A stretch of 64,000 bases of DNA. It comes from Clostridium prolinivorans. GTDB taxonomy: Bacteria > Bacillota > Clostridia > Clostridiales > Clostridiaceae. The notes below the pieces were generated by a model. It saw only the letters and a list, made by a program, of their open reading frames with translations. It ran no database searches and was not told where the DNA came from. The stretch's first letter is position 1. Each line of letters begins with the position of its first letter. Shown here piece after piece: positions 18,917 through 28,453 of this stretch. Made by a program: the position numbers and the translations under genes. The DNA lies in NCBI RefSeq assembly GCF_004011155.1, contig NZ_RJWG01000004.1, positions 176,153-240,152 of the forward strand. Reading direction: 5' to 3'.

Positions 18917-20539
18917 ATGGATAACTTAATACTAAGCAAAGAAAATATAAAAAATATAGATAAATGGGAAAAAGCTGGAATAGACCTTCCTAAATTTAAT
19001 TACGAAGAAATGGTAATTGAAACTTTAAAAAATCCAACTTGGGTGCATTTTGGTTCTGGAAATATATTTAGAGGTTTTATAGCAATGCTTCAACAAAATC
19101 TTTTAAACTCTAACAAAGTAAATACCGGCATTGTTGCTGTTGAAGGATATGACTATGAAATTATAGATGAAATTTATACTCCTTATGATAATTTAAGTCT
19201 TCTTGTAATTATGAACCCTCACGGAAGTTTTAAAAAAACAGTTGTAGGGAGTATAGCTGAAAGTTTAGTTGCAGATACCTTAAGAGAAAAAGATTGGAAA
19301 AGACTAAATGAAATTTTTAAAAATCCATCGCTTCAAATAGTAAGCTTTACAATAACTGAAAAAGGCTATGCTTTAAAAGATATTAAAGGTGAGTTTTTCA
19401 CTTTTGTTAAAGAAGATATTAAAGCTGGTCCAAAAAATCCAAAAGGCATTATAGCCAAAGTTACATCTTTAGCTTATACAAGATATAAAAATGGTGAACT
19501 TCCAATTGCTTTTGTAAGTATGGATAATTGTTCCAAAAACGGAGAAAAACTTCAAAACTCAGTAACAACTATTGCAAAAAAGTGGGTTGAAAATGGTTTT
19601 GTAGAAGAGGATTTTATTAAATACCTAAATAATCCCCAAAAGGTGTCATTCCCGTGGAGTATGATAGATAAAATCACACCACGTCCTGACAACAGTGTAA
19701 AAGAAAATCTAAATTCGATTGGTTTTAAAAGTACAAATATTATTATCACAAAAGCTAATACTTATATTGCTCCTTTTGTTAACGCTGAAGGTCCTCAATA
19801 CCTTGTAATAGAAGATAATTTTCCAAATGGCCGTATGCCTTTAGAAGAAACAGGAGTATTACTAACTGACAGAGCAACAGTACAAAAGGTAGAAACCATG
19901 AAAGTTACTACTTGTTTAAATCCTCTTCACACAGCTCTTGCTATTTTTGGATGTTTGCTTGGATATAAAACAATTGCAGATGAAATGAAAGATATCTTTT
20001 TAAAAAGACTTGTTGAAAAAATAGGTTACACAGAAGGAATGCCTGTTGTTGTAAATCCTGGAATATTAAATCCAGAAGATTTTATTAAAGAGGTAATTGA
20101 AGTAAGACTCCCAAATCCATATATTCCTGATACTCCTCAAAGAATTGCTTCAGATACTTCTCAAAAGATAAGTATAAGATTTGGAGAAACAATAAAATCT
20201 TACTTAGAAAGAGAAGACCTAGATCCTAAAAATCTTAAATATATTCCTTTAACTATTGCTGGATGGTGCAGATATTTAATGGCTATAGATGACTTAGGAA
20301 AAGAAATGCAATTAAGTCCAGATCCTTTATTAGATATTTTAACATCTTATTTGTCTAAAGTAAAATTAGGTGATAAAGAATCTGCTAAAGGTTGTTTAAT
20401 TCCAATACTTTCAAATGAAAAAATATTTGGATTAAATCTTTATGATGCTAAACTAGGTGAGAAAATCGAAAATTATTTTACTGAAATGATTTTAGGAGTT
20501 GGTGCTGTAAGGTCAACTTTAGAAAAATATTTAAGTTAG
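18917..20539 (+). CDS. uxuB: D-fructuronate reductase (D-mannonate oxidoreductase)
   Basis: This 540-residue member of the long-chain mannitol dehydrogenase family reduces D-fructuronate to D-mannonate with NAD(P)H. The N-terminal nucleotide-binding region reads WVHFGSGNIFRGF, the substrate region includes VSMDNCSKNGEKL, and the catalytic lysine region lies around NPLHTALAIFGCLLG. Its position directly after uxuA indicates the glucuronate role rather than mannitol or tagaturonate; UxaB-type tagaturonate reductases are related but usually occur with uxaA. GGAGAG precedes the ATG. A large inverted repeat follows. Confidence 0.92.
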   Translation: MDNLILSKENIKNIDKWEKAGIDLPKFNYEEMVIETLKNPTWVHFGSGNIFRGFIAMLQQNLLNSNKVNTGIVAVEGYDYEIIDEIYTPYDNLSLLVIMNPHGSFKKTVVGSIAESLVADTLREKDWKRLNEIFKNPSLQIVSFTITEKGYALKDIKGEFFTFVKEDIKAGPKNPKGIIAKVTSLAYTRYKNGELPIAFVSMDNCSKNGEKLQNSVTTIAKKWVENGFVEEDFIKYLNNPQKVSFPWSMIDKITPRPDNSVKENLNSIGFKSTNIIITKANTYIAPFVNAEGPQYLVIEDNFPNGRMPLEETGVLLTDRATVQKVETMKVTTCLNPLHTALAIFGCLLGYKTIADEMKDIFLKRLVEKIGYTEGMPVVVNPGILNPEDFIKEVIEVRLPNPYIPDTPQRIASDTSQKISIRFGETIKSYLEREDLDPKNLKYIPLTIAGWCRYLMAIDDLGKEMQLSPDPLLDILTSYLSKVKLGDKESAKGCLIPILSNEKIFGLNLYDAKLGEKIENYFTEMILGVGAVRSTLEKYLS

Positions 20540-20617
20540 TTAATAAAATTTTAAATACTAAATAATTATTTTATTAAACTAAATTTCCTATAATTTTATA
20601 TATGGTTATTCATTAAA

Positions 20618-20668
20618 ATTCTCCCCTAGACTAGATAAATCATTTTTATCCTATAACAAGGGGAGAAT
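20618..20668. terminator. Inverted repeat after uxuAB, likely terminator
   Basis: ATTCTCCCCT (20618-20627) pairs perfectly with 20659-20668. The 31-base interior holds a further 6-bp hairpin (GATAAA...TTTATC), so the RNA would form a stem with an inner stem. It is followed by an AT-rich tract. It also faces the remnant coming from the other strand. Confidence 0.65.
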
Positions 20669-20703
20669 ACAATTTTATATTTTAATTCTAATGTAAAACA
20701 TAA

Positions 20704-21107
20704 CTATTTTATGTGGCTACAAATCCCTGATGAATTTCTTGGTATAAGTTTTCCATCCAGTAGCTCTGATATACCTTTATGCCCTTCATTTATCATTTTC
20801 ATCATTAAATTTACAGCAAATATGCCTTGTCTATGAATGGGATTTCTTATTCAAACATTCCTTTTGCCACATAATCTTGGCTAAACTTTATACCATGCTC
20901 TTTCATTGCATCTTTAGCTACAGAATCTTCTAATTGTTCTAACATATTTTCTGTTAATTTTAATTTCCCAATATTATTATTACTAATCTCATTTTCAGAA
21001 TTTTTTAATACAGAGTAGTTTGATATAATATTAATCAACATAGCTGGAAAAATTAATAAAACTGTTAAACAGATAAAAAGTTTTTTAAAAAATGAATTTA
21101 TTTTCAT
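20704..21107 (-). pseudogene. Mosaic pseudogene: sensor N-terminus joined to LacI-family fragments
   Basis: From ATG 21107 (RBS GGGGGAT) the frame gives a membrane anchor and extracytoplasmic start of a sensor-type protein (KKLFICLTVLLIFPAMLINI, then a helical segment). It runs without a break into MKEHGIKFSQDYVAKGMFE, which resembles the middle of a LacI-family effector domain, and stops at 20847. In another frame 20847-20704 encodes RQGIFAVNLMMKMINEG and LDGKLIPRNS, the C-terminal end of a LacI-family protein. So pieces of two genes are fused by deletion and the LacI part is also frameshifted. It could once have encoded the regulator of the nearby uxuAB or importer genes. The LacI assignment rests on short motifs. 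Confidence 0.65.
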
Positions 21108-21430
21108 TATATCCCCCACATATATTTTTATATTTAAAAATATATTTATTAAAAATTTATTTAAAAGGTATAAATACAAATTCATCATTATTAAGTATTA
21201 TTAAATAAGTTGATATAACTTTATTACAAAATTATATAAAAATCTCCTTATCATTAACTATATAATCATTCACTTTTTTAAATAAAATAAATTATATTTT
21301 ATTTAAATTATATTATAAAAATATAAAACTTAACATGAACTATATACTTATTATTTGTAATATTTTACTATTATTTTATTTGTTTTTAGTACATAGAGAA
21401 AAATATAAACTATATATAGTAATAATTTAT
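21108..21430. other. AT-rich spacer, nothing recognised
   Basis: About 320 bases between the mosaic pseudogene and the terminator of the first importer. Apart from the ribosome binding site of the pseudogene at its left edge I see no coding frame, promoter of quality, or repeat. Confidence 0.6.
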
Positions 21431-21476
21431 AAAAATTCACGTTTCCTAATTTTTTAATTAGAAAACGTGAATTTTT
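21431..21476 (-). terminator. Terminator of the first importer operon
   Basis: Twenty bases at 21431-21450 pair with 21457-21476 around a 6-base loop. The single mismatch on the plus strand becomes a G-U pair in the minus-strand RNA, which supports the minus orientation. The flanks are A/T runs. Confidence 0.85.
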
Positions 21477-21487
21477 AACATAATCAA

Positions 21488-22402
21488 TTATTCTTTTACT
21501 CCTCCAAGTGTTAATCCTGTTACAAAATATTTTTGAAGGAATGGATAAACAATTAATATAGGAACTGTTGCAATTATTGTCATTGTTGCTCTTATAGAAT
21601 TAGGTGTAATTGTCTGAGTATTATGATCCGAAAAATTTTGTGTGGTACTAGCATTGCTCGTTATACTTCCCATTGCCGAAACTAATTTTTTCATTAATTC
21701 ATATTGCAATGTACTTAAGTTTTGTTTAGATGAAGCAAATATAAAAGTATCAAACCATGAATTCCATTGACCAACAGCAATAAATAAGGCTATTGTTGCC
21801 ATTACAGGTGTTATTAAAGGCACTATAATTTTTATAAGTATTTGAAAATCATTAGCACCATCAATTTGAGCTGACTCTACTAAACTACTAGGTAATCCTT
21901 CTATATATGTTCTAATTACAATTATATTCCACGCACTGATTAATGAAGGAAGAATATACACTGCAAAGTTATTTATAAGATGTAAAGATCTGTATAAAAA
22001 ATATGTTGGAATTAAACCTCCACTAAAATACATAGTTAATACCAAAAATGTAGTTACAAATTTTCTAAATACAAAATCTTTTCTACTTAAAATATATGCT
22101 ACCATAACACAGGCTGTCAAAGATGTAATAGTACCTACCACTGTTCTTAAAATTGAAACTAATGTAGCATGATATATAGTCTTATCTGATAATATGTTTT
22201 GATAATTATACCATGTAAATTTTCTTGGCCATAAATAAATCCCACCTCTTATAGAATCCATTGCATCATTTAAAGATAACGCAAGCATATTAACAAATGG
22301 ATACAATGTTATTATTAATAAAAATATTAAACTTAAATATATTATTGTATCTAATATTAAATCTTCAGCAGTTTTTCTTTTAAAAAAAGATAATTTTTTC
22401 AT
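21488..22402 (-). CDS. ABC sugar importer permease, LplC/YtcP type
   Basis: This is a 304-residue inner-membrane protein with six predicted membrane segments and the CUT1 permease loop (ESAQIDGANDFQILIKIIVPLITP), which contacts the ATPase. The C-terminal end KYFVTGLTLGGVKE is typical of LplC-like permeases. It works with the LplB-like permease 17 bases upstream and the lipoprotein encoded before that. No ATPase gene is in the operon, so a shared MsmX/MsmK-type ATPase is expected elsewhere. The substrate is probably an oligosaccharide from xylan, inferred from the upstream enzyme genes. Confidence 0.9.
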   Translation of the reverse strand: MKKLSFFKRKTAEDLILDTIIYLSLIFLLIITLYPFVNMLALSLNDAMDSIRGGIYLWPRKFTWYNYQNILSDKTIYHATLVSILRTVVGTITSLTACVMVAYILSRKDFVFRKFVTTFLVLTMYFSGGLIPTYFLYRSLHLINNFAVYILPSLISAWNIIVIRTYIEGLPSSLVESAQIDGANDFQILIKIIVPLITPVMATIALFIAVGQWNSWFDTFIFASSKQNLSTLQYELMKKLVSAMGSITSNASTTQNFSDHNTQTITPNSIRATMTIIATVPILIVYPFLQKYFVTGLTLGGVKE

Positions 22403-22419
22403 TTATAAAGCTACCTCCC

Positions 22420-23400
22420 CTACATAATACCTTCGCCGCTTACTTTTTTAGATATGCCATTAGCTGTTAAAAGCAAAATAATACTTATGACACTCTTAAA
22501 AATACCTGCTGCTGCTGCAAAAGAGTAACGTCCCATTGAAATACCATATCTTAATGTAAAAGTATCTAATACATCAGATGTTTTAAATGTTATAGGATTT
22601 TGAAGTAAAAGAATTTGTTCAAATCCAGTATTTAGTATCCACCCACACTGCATAATCAATAATATTCTTACTGTAGGCCAAATTCCAGGAATAGTTATAT
22701 GAAGTATACGTTTAATTCTACCAGCACCATCAATACTAGCAGCTTCATATAAACTTGGATCTATGGCAGTCATAGCTGCTAAATAAATAATTGCGTTCCA
22801 CCCAACTTCTTTCCATACATTACTTGCAGTAATAATTCCCCAAAAATATTGTGGTAATCCTAAAAAAAGAATTGGATCTTTAATTAAATGCAGTTTTAAT
22901 AATATGGTATTTATTATTCCGTTATCAGTAGATAAAGCCCACATTACTATATTAGCTGCTACAACCCAAGATACAAAGTGCGGTAAATATGATATTGTTT
23001 GAACAATTCTTTTAAAGCCAATATTTTTAACTTCATTTAAAAATATTGCTAATATAATAGCAGTTAAATAACCAAATATTATGTTAAGTGCACTTATACC
23101 TAAAGTATTTCGCATTACATTAATAAAATTGTTATCAGTAAATAATAATTTAAATTGTTTAAGACCTACCCATTGAGATTTAGATATACCAAGACCTGGC
23201 TTATATTCTTGAAATGCCATTAACCATCCCCATATGGGCAAGTAATTAAATATGAAGACATATACAATAAAAATACTAGACATAATAATTAAAATTTTTT
23301 GTTTTTTACAACGTCGAATAAAATCCTGCCTTGCTGCTTTTCTATTATTAGTTTTCTTAAAATTTTTATTTATTTCCTTATTATGAATCATTTCAGTCAT
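22420..23400 (-). CDS. ABC sugar importer permease, LplB type
   Basis: The 326-residue partner permease has a basic N-terminal tail, then six membrane segments, and the coupling loop YEAASIDGAGRIKRILHITIPG. A strong GGAGGG site precedes ATG 23400. It is separated from the upstream lipoprotein gene by about 200 bases that contain a strong hairpin (23563-23595), which may lower permease expression relative to binding protein. Confidence 0.9.
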   Translation of the reverse strand: MTEMIHNKEINKNFKKTNNRKAARQDFIRRCKKQKILIIMSSIFIVYVFIFNYLPIWGWLMAFQEYKPGLGISKSQWVGLKQFKLLFTDNNFINVMRNTLGISALNIIFGYLTAIILAIFLNEVKNIGFKRIVQTISYLPHFVSWVVAANIVMWALSTDNGIINTILLKLHLIKDPILFLGLPQYFWGIITASNVWKEVGWNAIIYLAAMTAIDPSLYEAASIDGAGRIKRILHITIPGIWPTVRILLIMQCGWILNTGFEQILLLQNPITFKTSDVLDTFTLRYGISMGRYSFAAAAGIFKSVISIILLLTANGISKKVSGEGIM

Positions 23401-23562
23401 AATTTTCCCTCCTCATAACGTTTTCTTACTATATTCTTTATAATAAAATTATAATAAATTTTAATTTAATCCATAACCAGACAAATTTTATTATATTCAT
23501 ATATAATTTAAGTACTTAGTCAAATTCACCTTATATAATTTACTTATCAATAGATTATAGAA

Positions 23563-23595
23563 ATATTCGGCAAGCATTAAATGCTTGCCGAATAT
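23563..23595 (-). terminator. Hairpin after the first binding-protein gene (attenuator or RNA stabiliser)
   Basis: ATATTCGGCAAGCAT (23563-23577) forms a perfect 15-bp inverted repeat with 23581-23595, loop TAA, eight bases after the lipoprotein stop codon. The downstream T-run on the minus strand is short, so partial termination or 3' end protection is plausible. Confidence 0.75.
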
Positions 23596-23603
23596 AAATT
23601 GTG

Positions 23604-25280
23604 CTATTTGCTTTCTCCTGTGCCCCACTGTTTTACTCTTTCTTGAATTGCATTAGTTATAAATTGTTCAAGTCCTTTAACATCAAGCTTGTTAATTTCA
23701 CTTGTATATTTATTCCATAATGATTCAAATTCTGAAGATGATTTTGCCATAATCATTTTTGGAACATATTCTTGCATAAGCTCATTTATTTTAGTATTTG
23801 TAAGCTGTTCATTAGATCCATCAGGTAATTTTACATCCCATGCTTCACCCCATGGATTACCTTTATCAGGATGGAACATTTCACCCCAAGTTTTAACTCC
23901 ATACTTCTCTAATACTTTTTTATCTGAATCCGTATAATTTGCTGCAATTTCATCAGGATCTCCACTTGGCATCCAATAATTTCCGTCAGAATATTTTGCA
24001 TTTATAGAATTTACTGGCCATGGATATCCAAACATACCAATTCCTGTCTTTTTAATATAATCTTGATTCTTAAGTTGTTCTCTTTGTTCAGGAGTTCTAT
24101 ACATTTTCCCATTTGAATCTACATTATAATCTTTATCTTTAACACCCCAGTTAATTCTTTTTTGAACTTCTTCGCTCATTAACCAATCAATAAATTTAAA
24201 CGCTCTTACAGGATCCTTGCAAGAAGTAGATATACTTATACCATCTCTTGTTATCGGAGTGGATGGTAACTGATATCTATCAACTATGCTATTATCCCAT
24301 ACAACTGGGAAAGCTACATATTGATATTCATCTTTTCCTTGTTGATGTAAACTATTTTGCACATTACTTAAACGCCACCCATAATCAAAAAACCCTAATA
24401 CTCTACCTGTTGCAAGCTTTGACATATATTGATCAATTTTTTGCGTAAATGCTTCTGGATCAATCATACCTTTATTCCATTCTTCGTTTAATTTTGTCCA
24501 ATATTTCTTAGAAGAATCGTTATTAGCATAAAGTTTACCAGTTATTGTTTTAGGATCAAATTGTAAAATACCATCATTGCTATAACCAGCCAAAGCACCA
24601 CCTGGATTTGTAATAGTAAAAAATGCTGTAGGATCTGATATAACAGAAAAGCCTATTGTTGAACTACCATCTGTTGTTGGATGTTTAGATTTATAATCTT
24701 CTAATATATTAAAATACTGATCTAATGTAGTAATTTTAGGATATCCAGCTTCCTCAAGAACACGTTTTTGAACATAAAATCCACCTGAAGCTGTTGCATT
24801 ATTTACCCCTTCTCTATATGGAGGTATAAAGTATATTTTACCATCTTTTTGAGTTGATTTTTTAAGTATAGGTTCTTGATATTTTTTAATGTTTGTACCA
24901 TATTTTTCGATATAATCATTTAAAGGAACTGCTGCACCAGCATCAACAAATTTTTGATGTGCATCCCAACCATAAATAAAATCTGGATAATCCCCTGATG
25001 CAAGCATAACTCCAACTTTTGTATTCAAATCTCCCGCAAGATACTCAACTTTTATTGTAACTCCTGTCTGTTCTTTTACCCAATTAGTAAAATCATTATC
25101 ATCTGGAAATTGAGTAGCATTTCCAAAGCCATTGAAAAATGTAAAAGTTATTGGATCACCTTTTACACTATCAGTATTATTGCCTGCGCCTTGAGTTGGT
25201 TCTGATTTTTGACATCCAGCCAATATACCCGTTGACAGCATAGCACCAACTACCAAAGAAATAATTCTTTTTCCTTTCAT
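23604..25280 (-). CDS. Sugar-binding lipoprotein of ABC importer 1 (LplA-like)
   Basis: The 558-residue exported protein begins with a lipoprotein signal (basic MKGKR, hydrophobic stretch, lipobox LAGC with the modified Cys at 22). The mature part is a long CUT1 solute-binding protein of the LplA/YtcQ type (FTFFNGFGNATQFPDDND near the N-terminus, later DWLMSEEVQKRINWG). It captures oligosaccharide outside the membrane for the two permeases downstream. It follows the YesN-type regulator gene by 156 bases with an intervening hairpin. The neighbouring xylanolytic genes suggest xylo- or aldouronate-oligosaccharides as ligand. Confidence 0.88.
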   Translation of the reverse strand: MKGKRIISLVVGAMLSTGILAGCQKSEPTQGAGNNTDSVKGDPITFTFFNGFGNATQFPDDNDFTNWVKEQTGVTIKVEYLAGDLNTKVGVMLASGDYPDFIYGWDAHQKFVDAGAAVPLNDYIEKYGTNIKKYQEPILKKSTQKDGKIYFIPPYREGVNNATASGGFYVQKRVLEEAGYPKITTLDQYFNILEDYKSKHPTTDGSSTIGFSVISDPTAFFTITNPGGALAGYSNDGILQFDPKTITGKLYANNDSSKKYWTKLNEEWNKGMIDPEAFTQKIDQYMSKLATGRVLGFFDYGWRLSNVQNSLHQQGKDEYQYVAFPVVWDNSIVDRYQLPSTPITRDGISISTSCKDPVRAFKFIDWLMSEEVQKRINWGVKDKDYNVDSNGKMYRTPEQREQLKNQDYIKKTGIGMFGYPWPVNSINAKYSDGNYWMPSGDPDEIAANYTDSDKKVLEKYGVKTWGEMFHPDKGNPWGEAWDVKLPDGSNEQLTNTKINELMQEYVPKMIMAKSSSEFESLWNKYTSEINKLDVKGLEQFITNAIQERVKQWGTGESK

Positions 25281-25380
25281 AATTTTCCCCCCATAAAAAT
25301 ATAGTAATTGTTTACATAAATAATTATATATTGTTTCTAAAATTTAAAATACATATATAACTTTATATTTTACTTATATA

Positions 25381-25420
25381 ATTTAAGGTGTTTTTAAAGC
25401 ATCATTAAAAATACTTAAAT
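25381..25420 (-). terminator. Possible weak terminator between yesN-type gene and importer 1
   Basis: ATTTAAGGTGTTTTTAA (25381-25397) pairs with TTAAAAATACTTAAAT (25405-25420) with one bulged base. The stem is AT-rich, so confidence is modest. It suggests the binding-protein gene may also have its own promoter. Confidence 0.45.
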
Positions 25421-25436
25421 GTTATACATTATATTA

Positions 25437-26534
25437 TTATTTTAACTTCTGCAAACTCTTTCTATATTCTGAAGGGGACATATTAACATTTTTTTGAAAT
25501 CTGCCGACAAAATAATCAGTATTTTTATATCCTACACATTCCGCTACTTCGTATATCTTTTTATTCGTTCTAGCTAAAATTTTTTTAGCTTCTTCTATAC
25601 GTATTTCATTTAAATAATCATTAAAATGCTTTCCAAAATACTTTTTAAATTGCTGCCCTAAATACACTGGATTTATATAAAATTTTTCTGATAATAATTT
25701 AAGATTTATATCTTCCATGTAGTGTTTTTTTATAAATTTTTCAACTTCATTTATAACTCCTCTTGAATTATTACTTTTTAGTAACTTTATATAGGCTGAA
25801 CTTTCTAAACATAATTCTAAAGTTTTTTGCTTAACTTCTTTAAAACATAAATTTTTAAGTAAACCTACAAATTGACAGTGTTTTATTACAAATTCATCTA
25901 CATCTCCGTTAACATCTTTTATAATTTTCATTATTTCTACAATTAAATTATTTATATATACCTCTATTACTTCAATAGCTGATAATTTTTCATGAAAATT
26001 ATCAAATATATCATTTACTAGATTTTTAATATCTATTTCATTATTTTTTTCTATAGCATCTACTAAAGAATTAACACCCAAAACATTTTCAAATGAATAG
26101 GTAAAATTACAGTCTTTAACATCTTCATAAAATTTCTCATTTATATGTTTATCAGCTACATTTAATTCTAATAATAGCTTTCTTAATCGTTTTACCAGTT
26201 CATCTTCATCAATAGGTTTAAGCAAATAATCTTTAACTCCATATCTTATTGCTTGTTGAGCATATTTAAAATCTTCATATCCACTTAAAATTATAAATTT
26301 AGTATTTATGTTAAGTTTTTCTATTGAATATTTAATAAGTTGCAATCCATCTATTTTAGGCATTCTTATATCAGTAATAACAATATCTGGTTTTTCTTCT
26401 TCTATAAGTTTTATAGCCTTTTCACCATTACTAGCTTCGCCGCAAATATTATATCCAAAATTTTCCCAATTAATTAGCATCTTTAATGCCTTTGTAACAA
26501 ATGGTTCATCATCAACCAATAAAACTTTAAACAT
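25437..26534 (-). CDS. YesN-type response regulator with AraC DNA-binding domain
   Basis: The 365-residue regulator has a CheY-like receiver (residues 1-120, acceptor D55 in IVITDIRMPK, conserved lysine in DYLLKPIDE), a helical linker, and a C-terminal AraC-type double helix-turn-helix (about 265-362, ending YFVGRFQKNVNMSPSEYRKSL). It is the partner of the YesM-type kinase encoded 58 bases upstream. In Bacillus and Geobacillus such pairs activate importers for pectin or xylan oligosaccharides, so its probable target is the adjacent binding protein/permease set and perhaps the enzyme genes before it. Confidence 0.92.
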   Translation of the reverse strand: MFKVLLVDDEPFVTKALKMLINWENFGYNICGEASNGEKAIKLIEEEKPDIVITDIRMPKIDGLQLIKYSIEKLNINTKFIILSGYEDFKYAQQAIRYGVKDYLLKPIDEDELVKRLRKLLLELNVADKHINEKFYEDVKDCNFTYSFENVLGVNSLVDAIEKNNEIDIKNLVNDIFDNFHEKLSAIEVIEVYINNLIVEIMKIIKDVNGDVDEFVIKHCQFVGLLKNLCFKEVKQKTLELCLESSAYIKLLKSNNSRGVINEVEKFIKKHYMEDINLKLLSEKFYINPVYLGQQFKKYFGKHFNDYLNEIRIEEAKKILARTNKKIYEVAECVGYKNTDYFVGRFQKNVNMSPSEYRKSLQKLK

Positions 26535-26592
26535 ATATAATCACCCCATATATTATATAGCATTAGTTATTGTAAATTTTTTGTATTAAATA

Positions 26593-28377
26593 TCATACAT
26601 ACTTTTCAAGTTTATATATTGGTATTCGAAGTTCTACTTCTGTGCCTTTATTTAATTTACTATTGATTGTAAATTTAACTTCTTCTCCAAAATAAAGCTT
26701 TAATCTTTTATATATATTTACAATACCATAACTCCCATTTATTAATTTTCCTTTTTTTAAAGCTTCTTGTATTTGCTGTAATTTTTCTTTTTCTATACCT
26801 ATTCCATTATCAATAATTTTACAAAACAATTCGTATTCATTAAATTTAATATTTATATTTATTACCCCAATGCCATCAATCATTTCTATTCCATGAACAC
26901 TTGAATTTTCCACTAATGTCTGAATACACATTTTAGGTATCTTATAACATAATGCATTTTCATCAACATTAATAACATAATTAAGCTTATCGCCATATCT
27001 ATATTTTTGTATTTCAAGAAAATCTTTTGTAAGCTCAATTTCTTCTCTAATTGTAATTAAATCTTCTTTAAAACTTAAAAATCTTCTAAATAACTTTGAC
27101 ATATATTTTATTATTTCTGCAGTTTCTAATTCACCCTTTAAAACACTTCTAAGCCTTACAGTATTTAATGTATTATACAAAAAATGAGGATTAACTTGAC
27201 TTTGAAGTGCCATAAGTTCAGCTTTTGTTTTTTGAATTTCAGCCTCGTATACTACTTCAATAAGATTTTTTATTTTTATTGTACTATTATTAAATTCTTT
27301 AATTAATGTTCCTATTTCATCTTCTCCAGCATCAATATCTATAACATTAAACTTTTTATCAGATATATCTTTTAAATGCTTTGAAACAATTTCAAGTCTA
27401 TTTTTTATAGAAGATGATATTACCAAAATTATTAAAGTAGATATAATAATACTAAATAGTGCTACTGCTATAACTATACTTTTATTACTACCCATTGCTT
27501 TTTTAATATCATTTTTAGGAAATACTCCTATTAACTTCCATCCGCTCATATAGCTATTTATAGCAAAATTTTTTGAAATAACTATATCTTTTGAAGTATA
27601 ATAATTATCTGTAAATACTTTAAACTCATTATAATTATTATATATATCCTGATTATTTGAAAACATTATTCTATTGCTATCATCTATAAGATAAATTATT
27701 CCTTTAGTGTTTTCTTTATTTACAACATCTAAAAATGAATTTAATCTTATATCTATTTTTATTATTTTATTTGTATAATTAATAGACTTATAATCATATA
27801 ATCTTCTTATAACACTTAAATATCGTCCATAAGCTAAAAGATTATTTTTATCGCTTTCAATATATGGGTATATTACAGTATTTTGTCTACTACTTTGAAG
27901 TTTTTTATACCAATCAGAATTAATAATATCTGAATTAAGAAAATAATAATTACCGCCATTTATTATAGTATTATTTTCAGTATAAATACTTATCTTTTGT
28001 ATTTGGCTGTAAATAGGTAAAAATTTATCAACAGCTTCTTTTGTATAATTTAAATAAACATCATAGTAATCTTCTATATCTCTATATTTACTGTCAAGAG
28101 CATTCTCCAATTTACTATCTAAGTTTATCGTACGGATTACTTGCATACATTGTTCAATATTTGTTGTAAATCCAATCTTAATTCGTTCCATTGACTCGTC
28201 TAACAGCGTTAATACCTGTTTAGAAACATTATGTGAAATAACAAAATAAAATATTGTATTAATTGATACTATAGGTATGAATACACAAAAAATATACAGA
28301 AATATAAGTTTTCTTTTTAAGCTTATATTATTTATACTGCCAATTAGTTTTTTAAATTTCGTAATAATATTTTTCAT
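26593..28377 (-). CDS. YesM-type sensor histidine kinase
   Basis: This 594-residue membrane kinase has one transmembrane helix near residues 22-42, a large extracellular sensing domain, a second helix near 300-325, a HAMP linker (SKHLKDISDKKFN), the His_kinase module with the phospho-acceptor histidine in QSQVNPHFLYNT, and a C-terminal ATPase domain (VENSSVHGIE, DNGIGI). It likely senses an extracellular sugar or a loaded binding protein and phosphorylates the neighbouring YesN-type regulator. It lies directly downstream of the GH8 gene in the same orientation. Confidence 0.92.
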   Translation of the reverse strand: MKNIITKFKKLIGSINNISLKRKLIFLYIFCVFIPIVSINTIFYFVISHNVSKQVLTLLDESMERIKIGFTTNIEQCMQVIRTINLDSKLENALDSKYRDIEDYYDVYLNYTKEAVDKFLPIYSQIQKISIYTENNTIINGGNYYFLNSDIINSDWYKKLQSSRQNTVIYPYIESDKNNLLAYGRYLSVIRRLYDYKSINYTNKIIKIDIRLNSFLDVVNKENTKGIIYLIDDSNRIMFSNNQDIYNNYNEFKVFTDNYYTSKDIVISKNFAINSYMSGWKLIGVFPKNDIKKAMGSNKSIVIAVALFSIIISTLIILVISSSIKNRLEIVSKHLKDISDKKFNVIDIDAGEDEIGTLIKEFNNSTIKIKNLIEVVYEAEIQKTKAELMALQSQVNPHFLYNTLNTVRLRSVLKGELETAEIIKYMSKLFRRFLSFKEDLITIREEIELTKDFLEIQKYRYGDKLNYVINVDENALCYKIPKMCIQTLVENSSVHGIEMIDGIGVININIKFNEYELFCKIIDNGIGIEKEKLQQIQEALKKGKLINGSYGIVNIYKRLKLYFGEEVKFTINSKLNKGTEVELRIPIYKLEKYV

Positions 28378-28453
28378 ATATTCAGCTCCCTATAGACAAT
28401 GATAATAGTAATTTTTTTAATTATTTATTTGAGTTTTTTTGTTTTTTAACTTC

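Noticed and set aside
23410..23427. Possible cre site near AAAACGTTATG on the minus strand
   Set aside because: Only 13 of 16 matches, with errors in both outer arms, and it overlaps the ribosome binding site region of the permease gene.
25307..25336. Two direct repeats ATTGTTT, 23 bases apart, ahead of the first binding-protein gene as YesN sites
   Set aside because: They lie only 27-56 bases before the start codon, leaving no room for a promoter downstream; the repeat is also short.
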